Part shown: in pieces, positions 21,234 to 29,098 of the stretch
Layout: every line of letters starts with the position of its first letter
How positions within the stretch are numbered: the first letter of the stretch is position 1
NCBI GenBank assembly: GCA_030266015.1
Contig: JAJDHD010000001.1
Coordinates: forward strand, 62,001 to 126,000
Direction of reading: 5' to 3'
Length of the DNA stretch: 64,000 nt
From: Christensenellaceae bacterium OttesenSCG-928-K19
GTDB taxonomy: Bacteria > Bacillota > Clostridia > Christensenellales > Christensenellaceae
Position numbers and translations under genes: made by a program
Notes under the pieces: generated by a model
Seen by the model: only the letters and a program-made list of their open reading frames with translations
Told to the model about the DNA's origin: nothing
Database searches by the model: none

Positions 21234-22121
21234 ATGGATGGTAACGTATTTAGTATACAAAAATATAGCGTAAACGATGGCGATGGAATAAGAACGTTGG
21301 TTTTTTTGCAGGGATGTCCCTTAAAATGTCAATGGTGTGCCAACCCGGAATCACAGGCGATTAAGCCGCCTATTCTGTTTACGGGGGATAAATGTATTGC
21401 GTGCAAGCTGTGCCTTGCGGCCTGCCCCACGGGCGCGCTGCGGAATATTGGCGACATAGACAGGAGCAAATGTATATCATGTGGAAAGTGCGCAGAAGAA
21501 TGCCCGGCGGAGGCGCTGGAGCTGAAGTGTAAGCCGCGTAGCATCAAAGAGCTGGTGGATGAGATCGAAAAAGACAGGATGTTCTATTTTATGTCGGATG
21601 GGGGCGTCACCTTCTCTGGTGGGGAACCATATGTGCAGTGGGAGTTTTTGAAGGAGTTGGGCGACGCGTTGAAGAAAAAGGGCCACCATTTGGCAATTGA
21701 GACGACCGGCTTCGCGAAATGGGAGCATATAGAGCATTCGGTGGATAATATCGATTTGTTTTTGTACGATATTAAATCGATGGATGACGAGGTGCATAAG
21801 AAATATACGGGAGTCTCCAACAAGCTGATTTTGGAAAATGTGCGGAAGCTGGGAGAGCTGGGCAAAAGGATCATTGTTCGGGTGCCCTTGATGGGCGGCA
21901 TTAACGATGACGAGGAGAATATCCGGAAAACTGCGGAGCTGGCGCTGGAAGTGGGCGCGGATGCGCTTCACCTTTTGCCGTATCACGAATTTGGCACGGT
22001 GAAATATGGCAAAATTGGCAAGGAGTATGAATGCGACGCGACAACGCCTACGGAAGAGCAGACAGCGGAGCTGAAAGAAATGATAGAGAAAATGGGTATT
22101 CCATGTGTGATCCGCGGCTGA
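21234..22121 (+). CDS. glycyl radical enzyme activating protein (radical SAM)
   Basis: About 295 residues. It reductively cleaves S-adenosylmethionine and abstracts hydrogen from Gly789 of the neighbouring enzyme. The radical SAM cluster motif is GCPLKCQWC (CxxxCxxC). Two extra 4Fe-4S motifs follow, [12 protein letters not shown] and [12 protein letters not shown], the ferredoxin-like insert found in activases of dehydratase-type enzymes but absent from the pyruvate formate-lyase activase itself. FSGGEP is the SAM-binding GGE motif. ATG 21234 is chosen; TTG 21228, nearer to AAAAGGA, is an alternative. Confidence 0.94.
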   Translation: MDGNVFSIQKYSVNDGDGIRTLVFLQGCPLKCQWCANPESQAIKPPILFTGDKCIACKLCLAACPTGALRNIGDIDRSKCISCGKCAEECPAEALELKCKPRSIKELVDEIEKDRMFYFMSDGGVTFSGGEPYVQWEFLKELGDALKKKGHHLAIETTGFAKWEHIEHSVDNIDLFLYDIKSMDDEVHKKYTGVSNKLILENVRKLGELGKRIIVRVPLMGGINDDEENIRKTAELALEVGADALHLLPYHEFGTVKYGKIGKEYECDATTPTEEQTAELKEMIEKMGIPCVIRG

Positions 22122-22176
22122 CAGGCGTATAGATGATGCCTGCGCACAGCATGTGCTGAACAGAAAGGACAATGGT

Positions 22177-22818
22177 ATGTACGAGATCGAAAAAATTGAA
22201 ATGATAGAGACAGCCTTAAAGATGAAAGAATACAGGCTGATTGCAATGGCGGGCGGTAATGTGAGCCTTCGCCTGGGCAATGGCCATTTTCTAGTCACTC
22301 CTTCCGGTATGGAGTATGACAAAATGAGGCCGGATGATATATTGGAGGTGGACGCGGAAGGCGCTGTGGTAAATGGCCATTGGCGGCCGTCGGTCGATCT
22401 TGTGGCGCTTTTGTATATTTACAAAAACCTGCCGGATGTGAACGCAATTATTCATACGCACCAGGTGTACGCCACTGCGGCGGGGCTTATTGGCGATGTG
22501 CTGCCCGCAGCGGTTACAACGCTTGCAAACTGTACGCTGGGGCCGGTGAACGTGGCGGATTATAGCTCGGCGGCAAGCCTGGAGATGGGTGTGCAAGCGG
22601 TAAAATTCCTGGATGGAAAACGCGCGGTGATCTTGAAAAACCATGGCGTGATAACAGTGGGCGGCAACTTGGACGAAGCGCTGCACGCTGCTGTTTATAT
22701 GGAAGACGCCGCAAAAACATACCTGTTGGCGAAAGCAGCGGGCACGCCCGTTATTTTGACGGACGAACAGGTGGAAGAAGCGGTGGACGCATACAAAAAA
22801 TGCGGTCAGGATAAATAA
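22177..22818 (+). CDS. class II aldolase / ribulose-phosphate 4-epimerase family protein
   Basis: 213 residues with the adducin-type fold. Visible are GGNVSLR and TPSGMEYD (phosphate-binding loops), HTHQVYAT (zinc histidines) and LKNHGVIT (third zinc histidine). The catalytic acid position reads PSVDLVALLY. An Asp here resembles L-ribulose-5-phosphate 4-epimerase more than fuculose-phosphate aldolase, which has Glu. It may cleave or epimerise the phosphorylated ketose made by the FGGY kinase. ATG 22177 is seven bases after AGAAAGGA. The next gene starts 5 bases after its stop. Confidence 0.85.
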   Translation: MYEIEKIEMIETALKMKEYRLIAMAGGNVSLRLGNGHFLVTPSGMEYDKMRPDDILEVDAEGAVVNGHWRPSVDLVALLYIYKNLPDVNAIIHTHQVYATAAGLIGDVLPAAVTTLANCTLGPVNVADYSSAASLEMGVQAVKFLDGKRAVILKNHGVITVGGNLDEALHAAVYMEDAAKTYLLAKAAGTPVILTDEQVEEAVDAYKKCGQDK

Positions 22819-22823
22819 CGGCT

Positions 22824-23522
22824 ATGAGTGAAGAGACAACCAGAATTGCTTTTTATGAAGAACTGGATAAGCTTTATGCAACGGGCGATATAGGCGCGGT
22901 AGAAGAATACCTGCAAAAGGAGTTGAACGCCCATGTGCGTACCTGCGCCCGCTGTTATGATTCGCTGGAGATCTCAGCGCTAAACGAATTGGGCACACTC
23001 TACCGCAATACGGGCCGTATTGGCGAGGCGATTTCATCATTCGAGTCGGCACGAAAGATTATTGAGATCTATCTTGGGACAGACTCGCTGGAATACGCGA
23101 TGATATTAAATAACCTTGCGGGGGCATATAGGCTCTGCGGAGAGGCGGAAAACGCGCTAAAGCTGTATCTGGCATGTCTTGTGGCCTATGAAGGAGCGAT
23201 GGGCAGGGAAAACAGGTATTATTGCGGCGCACTCAATGACATTGCCCTTATTTGCCAGCAGCTGGGACGGTTTTCGGATGCGGAGGAGTATTTACTGCTC
23301 GCGGTTGAACTGTTGCAACAGTTGCCGGACGGAAAACAGGAATATGCCGCCGTGTGCGAGAATCTTGGATATGTTTATGAAAGCGTGGATAACAGTGGTA
23401 AGGCGCTGGAGTGGTTGTCACTTGCCAAAAAGGCGCGTGAAGAACTGGGGGAAACCGGCACGCAGGAATATGAAAACCTGACAGGCCGTATATCCCGGCT
23501 TTTGGGGAATGCGCCGTCTTGA
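22824..23522 (+). CDS. tetratricopeptide-repeat protein
   Basis: 232 residues made of helical TPR-like repeats, for example AEYALLN-style segments at EYAMILNNLAGAYRLCGEAE, RYYCGALNDIALICQQLGRF and EYAAVCENLGYVYESVDN. There is no signal peptide or membrane helix, so it is cytosolic. TPR proteins mediate protein-protein contacts. It starts 5 bases after the aldolase stop, so it belongs to the sugar operon, but a TPR protein is not a usual member of glycyl radical or pentose loci. It may scaffold or protect one of the enzymes; this is inference. Confidence 0.8.
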   Translation: MSEETTRIAFYEELDKLYATGDIGAVEEYLQKELNAHVRTCARCYDSLEISALNELGTLYRNTGRIGEAISSFESARKIIEIYLGTDSLEYAMILNNLAGAYRLCGEAENALKLYLACLVAYEGAMGRENRYYCGALNDIALICQQLGRFSDAEEYLLLAVELLQQLPDGKQEYAAVCENLGYVYESVDNSGKALEWLSLAKKAREELGETGTQEYENLTGRISRLLGNAPS

Positions 23523-23621
23523 AAGCGGACTGTGGCAAAATGCAGGCAATGATGTGTTGACAGCATTGTTGCACTGTATATAGAATGAAGTAAATACTAA
23601 GCGCCAAACGGGAGAATAAAA

Positions 23622-24098
23622 ATGAAAAAAATTGTAATCGGAGCGGATATTAGCGGGTTTGAGCTGAAAGGGTTTGTAGAAAGCTACCTGCAGGGGATTG
23701 GCTATGAGGTGCTGGATGTAGGCACAAAAAAGGCGGAAGCACCGGTGGATTATTGGACTGTTGGCTTTAACGTGGGCAAGGCGGTATGGAGCGGGGAATT
23801 TGACCGCGGTATTGTGATCTGCGGAACAGGACAGGGAGTGGCACTGGCAGCCAACAAGTTTCCCGGGGTGTATTGCGGGCTGTGCGAGTCGGTTTATGCG
23901 GTGGACCGCGGCCGCACGTTTAACAACATCAATGTTCTTGCGTTGGGCGGCTTTTTGCAGGGGAAGGGTCTGGCGCAGGAGATGATTGACACTTTTTTGA
24001 ACACGGAATGGAAGCAGGGTGTGGACGCAGACACGGCAGTGCTGCTGGAGGATGCCTACGAGGCTATGAAAGAGCATGAAAAAGCCATGTTTAAGTGA
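23622..24098 (+). CDS. RpiB/LacAB-family sugar isomerase homologue, atypical active site
   Basis: 158 residues with the RpiB fold: N-terminal VIGADISGFELK, the active-site loop ICGTGQGVALAANK with Cys67, and NINVLALGG. Key positions differ from ribose-5-phosphate isomerase B. The DHAG histidine is Ile (ADISG), the second histidine after LC is Glu (LCESV), and the C-terminal GGRHxRR phosphate-binding arginines are absent (EWKQGVDAD). A related isomerase with a different, perhaps unphosphorylated, substrate is more likely than ribose-5-phosphate isomerase. GGAGAATAAAA precedes ATG 23622. Last gene of the operon. Confidence 0.85.
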   Translation: MKKIVIGADISGFELKGFVESYLQGIGYEVLDVGTKKAEAPVDYWTVGFNVGKAVWSGEFDRGIVICGTGQGVALAANKFPGVYCGLCESVYAVDRGRTFNNINVLALGGFLQGKGLAQEMIDTFLNTEWKQGVDADTAVLLEDAYEAMKEHEKAMFK

Positions 24099-24121
24099 GG
24101 ACAATCCTTGGGAATAAGTAT

Positions 24122-24159
24122 AAAATACCTGGAAGAAGTTTTTCATCCAGGTATTTTTG
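24122..24159 (+). terminator. terminator of the glycyl radical operon
   Basis: AAAATACCTGGA (24122-24133) pairs with TCCAGGTATTTT (24146-24157), followed by more T. A strong intrinsic terminator. Confidence 0.92.
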
Positions 24160-24202
24160 TATGATGCAAGTTTTTTTATCTAAGGAAAATAGGCGCGCGT
24201 TG

Positions 24203-25216
24203 TTACCGACCGTAGCGTATGCCCTTGTAAAGTGTGGTGCCAATATCGAGGAGATAGGCAAATAATATAATAGCCGCAAACATGATGTAAAACACGCTCC
24301 AAAAGGGTTGCATCCCAGCCGCAAATTCCGCGGTAAACCATGGCGCGGCGCCAAGGTCTGTCAACAGCGTGGGGTTCCAGATGGATGGGTTGAAATACAC
24401 CGGCAGCACAAGAGCCATGGCAACAAGGTCGAACAGAGTGGTGGTGATGGAGAGCTTCAATGTATGCCTGCCGGAAACAACGCGCAGTATTTCGCGCACA
24501 ATGCCCAGTAAAAAGGCGATGTTGATGAGCGGCAGTACAGCGTAAAAATATTCTAGGTTAAAGAGCGGCACCGCCTCCACCGCTTCTGTTGTGATATAAA
24601 TGGCGATGTATTGCGGGGCAAGGTTAAACAGCAGCATTACAATGACGGTAAACACAATGCCGCCAATGGGATCGCTTTTTTTAATTAGCGCTTTGTCTTC
24701 CGGTACGGGTGGCAGATCGGCAACGCTCCACTCACGGGAGTCTATTCTTATGTTGTACCGCTCAATTAAGAAGAAAGCGATGGTAACATAGGCAAAAGCT
24801 TGTGCCAGCCCGGAAATCAGGGAACCGAAGAATTCGGCAATGCTGAGGGATACGGTGGAAACAAGGCTGTTTGTGGCAGCGTCTAGCGGCTCGGCGATTG
24901 CCCCTACAATAAAGGCAATGACCATGCCCACGGCAACAGCAATCAGCACAATCTTTAAAACAAAGCAATATTGGTCGTAATAGGCGCCGCTGATTAGGCT
25001 GCGTCGCTCATCCTTATATTCAGCCGCCAGCTTGGCGGGGTTTCCCAGCGTTTGTAATACATTTTCCACATCCTGCGCCGTATAATCATCAGGCAGCATG
25101 TCATATATATTGCCCCTAAGCTCTTCTTCCAAGTCTGAACGGCTTTTTTGAGGCAACCGCCTTGTTACGTCATAAATATAACGCTTTATCATCTCATCTT
25201 TATTTAGCTTATTCAT
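24203..25216 (-). CDS. HAAS/DUF1700-type membrane protein
   Basis: 337 residues. The N-terminal cytosolic helical domain (MIKRYIYDVTRRLPQKSRSDLEEEL with GNPAKLAAEY) is the HAAS/DUF1700 signaling domain; about six to eight membrane helices follow. Such proteins usually sit with a PadR regulator and modulate its activity or respond to envelope state. ATG 25216 follows GGAGG by seven bases and overlaps the last codons of padR (stop at 25209-25211), so the pair is coupled. Confidence 0.85.
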   Translation of the reverse strand: MNKLNKDEMIKRYIYDVTRRLPQKSRSDLEEELRGNIYDMLPDDYTAQDVENVLQTLGNPAKLAAEYKDERRSLISGAYYDQYCFVLKIVLIAVAVGMVIAFIVGAIAEPLDAATNSLVSTVSLSIAEFFGSLISGLAQAFAYVTIAFFLIERYNIRIDSREWSVADLPPVPEDKALIKKSDPIGGIVFTVIVMLLFNLAPQYIAIYITTEAVEAVPLFNLEYFYAVLPLINIAFLLGIVREILRVVSGRHTLKLSITTTLFDLVAMALVLPVYFNPSIWNPTLLTDLGAAPWFTAEFAAGMQPFWSVFYIMFAAIILFAYLLDIGTTLYKGIRYGR

Positions 25217-25568
25217 CTTGCGCACCTCCATCCATCAGATGTTTCATACCGTCGACAAGCTTGTTCCATTGCGTACAAAGCTCCCCGTAAACATCGCTGC
25301 CCAGCGTCGTCAGCGAATAATATTTGCGTGGCTTATTGCTATCTGTCTGCCACTCGCTCTTTAAAAGCCCCTGTTTCTCCAGCCTGCGCAGGAGCGGGTA
25401 CAATGTTCCGGCCTCTATGCTCATGCCTTTTTGCTCCAAAACCTGGACGAGCGAATAGCCATATTTTGGCTGTTTCATCTGGCTCAGCACGCTCAATATG
25501 ATGGTGCCGCGCCTAAGCTCCAGGCTAAGCGACTCTACCAATTCTTTTACAGTAGCGTCCATGTCCAT
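25209..25568 (-). CDS. PadR-family transcriptional regulator
   Basis: 119 residues. The winged helix is visible at QPKYGYSLVQVLEQKGMSIE and TLYPLLRRLEKQGLL, with the wing RKYYSLTTLG and a C-terminal dimer helix. It probably represses its own operon with the HAAS membrane protein. ATG 25568 follows GGAGGG. A consensus promoter lies at 25632-25661. Confidence 0.92.
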   Translation of the reverse strand: MDMDATVKELVESLSLELRRGTIILSVLSQMKQPKYGYSLVQVLEQKGMSIEAGTLYPLLRRLEKQGLLKSEWQTDSNKPRKYYSLTTLGSDVYGELCTQWNKLVDGMKHLMDGGAQDE

Positions 25569-25631
25569 CCGTTACCCTCCTGTTGCCCACATACTGGGGA
25601 GACTTTGTCTTTTCTGTATGGTGTTGTCTGC

Positions 25632-25661
25632 ATTATACTGTACGGCACACACTATTGTCAA
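25632..25661 (-). promoter_or_regulatory. promoter for the padR operon
   Basis: Minus strand: TTGACA (25661-25656), 18-base spacer, TATAAT (25637-25632). Both boxes are perfect matches. Confidence 0.85.
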
Positions 25662-25763
25662 TAAAATAATATTAATGTGTTTAAAGCGTGCATAAATAAT
25701 CTCTCCTCTGTAGTTTGAAATCTGCTTGTGGGGCGGTAAAAAGGTGAAAGCAATGAAGCATAT

Positions 25764-25941
25764 TTATGCACGAAAATGAATATTTACAGTTGAAATGTAC
25801 ACTTTTGCGTGTTAGATTATTTTCGTTACAAGTGCCATTATTCATATTTTAGACACAAATATGCATCGAGTTATCCACGTTATCCACATAGTAATACACA
25901 AAAGGCGCGATTTTGGGGTCGGAGCAATCGAGTTATCCACA
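25764..25941. other. cluster of DnaA-box-like sites
   Basis: Two perfect TTATCCACA 9-mers (25880-25888 and 25933-25941), one TTATCCACG directly abutting the first (25871-25879), and TTATGCACG (25764-25772), all on the same strand in an AT-rich 650-base gap. The 14-mer ATCGAGTTATCCAC occurs twice (25865 and 25927). TTATCCACA is the high-affinity DnaA box. No dnaA, dnaN or rpmH is nearby, so this may be a DnaA-titrating or regulatory site and not the origin. The rest of the gap (25662-26222) shows no gene. Confidence 0.55.
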
Positions 25942-26222
25942 TTTTCATACACCCCATCCACTTTTATGCATTTTGAAGCATCCTCTCAAATAGTGAATAA
26001 AAATGCATTGTTATTCCGGCGTTTTCATGCAGCTTTTATTGTTCAAATGTTGCTTGGGGTTATTGGTAGCATCCGGCCTTCGGAATGACTATGGACGCGT
26101 TTTTGTATAGAGATTGTATGGTTTATGATGAGGTTGTGGCTCACTTAGTTTTGCAAAAAGAAGATGTTGTTGTAAAAGGGGCTGCCTTATATTAGAATGA
26201 GTCTTATACTAAGGGGAATACG

Positions 26223-27614
26223 ATGACGGCGATGAAGCAACGGCAAAAAAAGCAAGGAATACCGAATCCGCATAAGGGGCCAAGCCCCGCGCAGATTCTT
26301 GTGGTTGGATTTGCGGCGATGATACTGATCGGCGCGGTTTTGTTGACGCTGCCCGTGGCGTCGGCAAGCGGAAAATCCATTGGTTTTTTGGATGCGCTTT
26401 TTACAGCGACTTCCGGCGTATGTGTCACCGGTCTTTCTGTGTTCGACCCGGGCTCTACTCTTTCGCTGTTTGGGCAGGTTACATTGATTGCGTTGATTCA
26501 GCTTGGTGGCATCGGGTTTATGACAATGGCCTCCATGATGTATATGATGTTGGGCAGGCGCATTTCACTTAAAGACAGGGTGGTAATCCGCGAGGCGCTG
26601 AATGAAACGCGGCTGCAGGGCGTTGTACGAATGACCCGTAATGTGGTTATTGTTACGCTTTGTGTGGAAGCGGTGGGTGTGCTGCTGCTTGCCATACGGT
26701 TTGTGCCGGAGTTTGGCGTGGGGCGTGGGCTTTTCCTTAGCGTGTTTCAGGCGGTTTCTTCTTTTTGTAATGCTGGTTTTGATGTGTTTGGCTGGGGTGA
26801 TAATCTGGCATCGTTTGTGGGAGACCCATTGGTGAATATTGTAACTATGGCGCTTATTGTGGTGGGCGGCCTTGGTTTTTTTGTGGTGGTGGAGCTGTGG
26901 GGGAAAGCAACGCGTAAAAACAAAAAAAAGCTAACGCTGCACACGCGGTTGGTGCTTTGGATCACCGGCATCCTTATTTTGGCAGGATTTGTTCTTTTCC
27001 TTGCAGTGGAAAGTGGAAACCCGGATACATTAAAGGATGCGCCGCCCCATGAAAAGGTGCTCGCGGCGTTATTCCAATCTGTCACAACCCGCACGGCAGG
27101 GTTCTCTACAATAGATCAGGGTGCGATGATGCCTATTTCCAAAGTGGCGACGGGTGTGCTGATGTTTATAGGTGCGTCGCCTGCCAGCGCGGCGGGCGGC
27201 ATCAAAACAACAACGTCGGCGATTGTTGTGCTGTTTATTATCTCCATTATCCGCGGCCGGGCGGATGTGGAAGTGGCAAAGCGAAGGATAAATAGGGATA
27301 CGGTGCTGCGGGCGCTCGCAATCTTTACACTTGGAGTTGTTATTGTAATGGTGTTTACAGCCGTTATTTCTATACTGGAGCACGAAATATTATCTATGCG
27401 TGATGTAGCGTTTGAGGTCACATCCGCGTTTGGCACAGTGGGTCTTTCCACAGGGATTACAGCGCTTTTGTCACCCTTTAGCCGCGTGATGATCATTGTC
27501 ATGATGTTGATTGGCAGGGTGGGGATATTAACCTTTACAATGGCGATTGCCAGAAGGCTTGCGAAGCCGGATAACCATATCCGGTATCCGGAGGAAAGGG
27601 TTATGATTGGATAG
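26223..27614 (+). CDS. ktrB: Ktr/Trk potassium uptake membrane subunit
   Basis: 463 residues, the ion-conducting subunit of a Ktr system. Repeated membrane-pore-membrane units are seen, with pore segments such as FTATSGVCVTGLSVFD, SSFCNAGFDVFG, TTRTAGFSTID and TSAFGTVGLSTG, each holding the selectivity-filter glycine. It imports K+ driven by ion or membrane gradients. ATG 26223 lies after AAGGGGA. The gating subunit gene follows nine bases downstream. Confidence 0.94.
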   Translation: MTAMKQRQKKQGIPNPHKGPSPAQILVVGFAAMILIGAVLLTLPVASASGKSIGFLDALFTATSGVCVTGLSVFDPGSTLSLFGQVTLIALIQLGGIGFMTMASMMYMMLGRRISLKDRVVIREALNETRLQGVVRMTRNVVIVTLCVEAVGVLLLAIRFVPEFGVGRGLFLSVFQAVSSFCNAGFDVFGWGDNLASFVGDPLVNIVTMALIVVGGLGFFVVVELWGKATRKNKKKLTLHTRLVLWITGILILAGFVLFLAVESGNPDTLKDAPPHEKVLAALFQSVTTRTAGFSTIDQGAMMPISKVATGVLMFIGASPASAAGGIKTTTSAIVVLFIISIIRGRADVEVAKRRINRDTVLRALAIFTLGVVIVMVFTAVISILEHEILSMRDVAFEVTSAFGTVGLSTGITALLSPFSRVMIIVMMLIGRVGILTFTMAIARRLAKPDNHIRYPEERVMIG

Positions 27615-27623
27615 GAGAAGCAA

Positions 27624-28286
27624 ATGAAAAACCAATATGTAGTAATTGGGCTGGGCAGGTTTGGCTCCAGCCTGGCGCAAACGCTGATGGAGCAGGAGCA
27701 GGAAGTGCTGGTGATAGACAAGGATATTGATATCATCAACCATGCCGCGTCCTATGCGACGCAAGCCGTGCAGATGGATGCCACAGATGAGCAAGCGCTG
27801 GAAGCGGCCGGTATTGGAAATTTTGATACCGCGTGTGTATGCACGGGAGATGTGCAATCCAGCATTATGATTACGTTGCTTTGCAAGGAGCTGGGAGCAC
27901 AAAATGTGCTGGCAAAAGCAGGGTCTGACCTGCACGAAAAAATGCTGTTAAAAATGGGGGCAGACAGGGTGGTGTTCCCTGAGCGTGATTCAGGTGTGCG
28001 GCAGGCAATGAACCTGGTGTCCTCCAACATACTGGATTTTATACAGGTTTCGGATGATTTTGGCATTGCGGAATTTGAGACGGGCCGGGAGTGGGCAGGA
28101 AAAAGCCTTGCAGAAATGAGATTCCGGCAAAATTATGGTGTGAATGTGGTTGCGGTTAAGCCAAAGGCTGGCAAAATAAATATTAATCCAAAGGCGCAGG
28201 ATATTCTGACAGAACATGATGTAATCGTTGTGCTGGGTAGGGAGGAAGCCCTGCAAAAGCTGGAGAAGATTGCAGAAAAGCGCTAA
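27624..28286 (+). CDS. ktrA: Ktr/Trk potassium uptake regulatory (RCK) subunit
   Basis: 220 residues. The N-terminal Rossmann RCK domain has the nucleotide motif VIGLGRFGSSLA and an acidic end of strand 2 (VIDKD), and a C-terminal TrkA-C domain begins near FGIAEFETGREWAGKSL. It binds ATP/ADP or NAD(H) and opens the KtrB channel. GGAGAAGCAA precedes the ATG. Together with ktrB it forms a two-gene operon ended by the hairpin at 28396. Confidence 0.94.
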   Translation: MKNQYVVIGLGRFGSSLAQTLMEQEQEVLVIDKDIDIINHAASYATQAVQMDATDEQALEAAGIGNFDTACVCTGDVQSSIMITLLCKELGAQNVLAKAGSDLHEKMLLKMGADRVVFPERDSGVRQAMNLVSSNILDFIQVSDDFGIAEFETGREWAGKSLAEMRFRQNYGVNVVAVKPKAGKININPKAQDILTEHDVIVVLGREEALQKLEKIAEKR

Positions 28287-28395
28287 GTGTACGAAGCCAG
28301 ACAGGCTCACTATAGTTTAGTTAATGTAGAAGAAGCATTGGCAAAAAAGCGGGGATGGAAGCCAAGTGAGTCAAAGGAAAAGAATTTACATATAA

Positions 28396-28430
28396 AAAGG
28401 CGGGCATAGATGCAAAGCCCGCCTTTATAC
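28396..28430. terminator. bidirectional terminator ktrA / satP
   Basis: AAAGGCGGGC (28396-28405) and GCCCGCCTTT (28417-28426), with an A-rich left flank and T-rich right flank. It can end both convergent transcripts. Confidence 0.9.
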
Positions 28431-28444
28431 ATACAAGACCAGTT

Positions 28445-29011
28445 TTATCCGAGTGGCATAACCGTTCTGCCAAATTCGCCGTTCACAACCTGTCCGGTTG
28501 CCGAGTAAATGGCGCTGGCACCGCAGAAAATGCCTACAATACCGGCGATTGTTTTGACAACGTGAACGCCGGAGAAGTCTGCGATGGCAAGCAGCAAGAA
28601 CAACGCTGTCAGTGAGAGAAATACAATTTGCGTGATGCGGTTGTGCTTCAGCGTCCCGATGAACATAAACAGCGAGAAAACACCCCACAAGAGCAGGTAG
28701 AAGCCCATGGAAAGCTCATCTGCCGCGAGGATGGAGTCTGCCACTGGGTTTGTCCAGATGAAGATCAGCGACCACCAGAAGAAGCCATAGGCGATAAATG
28801 CTGTGCCGCCAAATGTGTTGCCCTGTTTCATTTCAAAAATACCCGCGATAATCTGCGCGGCACCGCCCACAGCAAAGCCCATGGCGACAATGACCACGGA
28901 AAGCTCTGTAATACCAGCGTTGTGCAGGTTCAGCAGTATGGTTGTCATACCAAATCCCAACAGCCCAAGCGGCCCCGGATTTGCTTTTGGTTTTTTTACT
29001 TTTTCACTCAT
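28445..29011 (-). CDS. satP: acetate/succinate uptake transporter (GPR1/FUN34/YaaH family)
   Basis: 188 residues with six membrane helices. The family signature NPGPLGLLGFGMTT is present at the N-terminus, with FGGTAFIAYGFFWWSL in the middle. Members move acetate or succinate across the membrane; in this fermentative setting it may import or export acetate. GGGGG lies upstream of the ATG. Single gene with its own promoter containing a palindrome. Confidence 0.93.
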   Translation of the reverse strand: MSEKVKKPKANPGPLGLLGFGMTTILLNLHNAGITELSVVIVAMGFAVGGAAQIIAGIFEMKQGNTFGGTAFIAYGFFWWSLIFIWTNPVADSILAADELSMGFYLLLWGVFSLFMFIGTLKHNRITQIVFLSLTALFLLLAIADFSGVHVVKTIAGIVGIFCGASAIYSATGQVVNGEFGRTVMPLG

Positions 29012-29045
29012 GTAGAAATATACCCCCTATAAAGATCACTACAGT

Positions 29046-29074
29046 ATTATACCCACACCGGGTGTAAACAGCAA
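29046..29074 (-). promoter_or_regulatory. satP promoter with internal palindrome
   Basis: Minus strand: TTGCTG (29074-29069), 17 bases, TATAAT (29051-29046). The spacer holds ACACCGGGTGT (29055-29065), an 11-bp palindrome with a central base, placed where a repressor would block polymerase. Confidence 0.65.
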
Positions 29075-29098
29075 GCATTATATTGCCCGGAGTTAATA

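Noticed and set aside
25764-25941. Chromosomal origin of replication
   Set aside because: DnaA boxes are present, but dnaA, dnaN, rpmH and other origin genes are absent; reported only as a box cluster.
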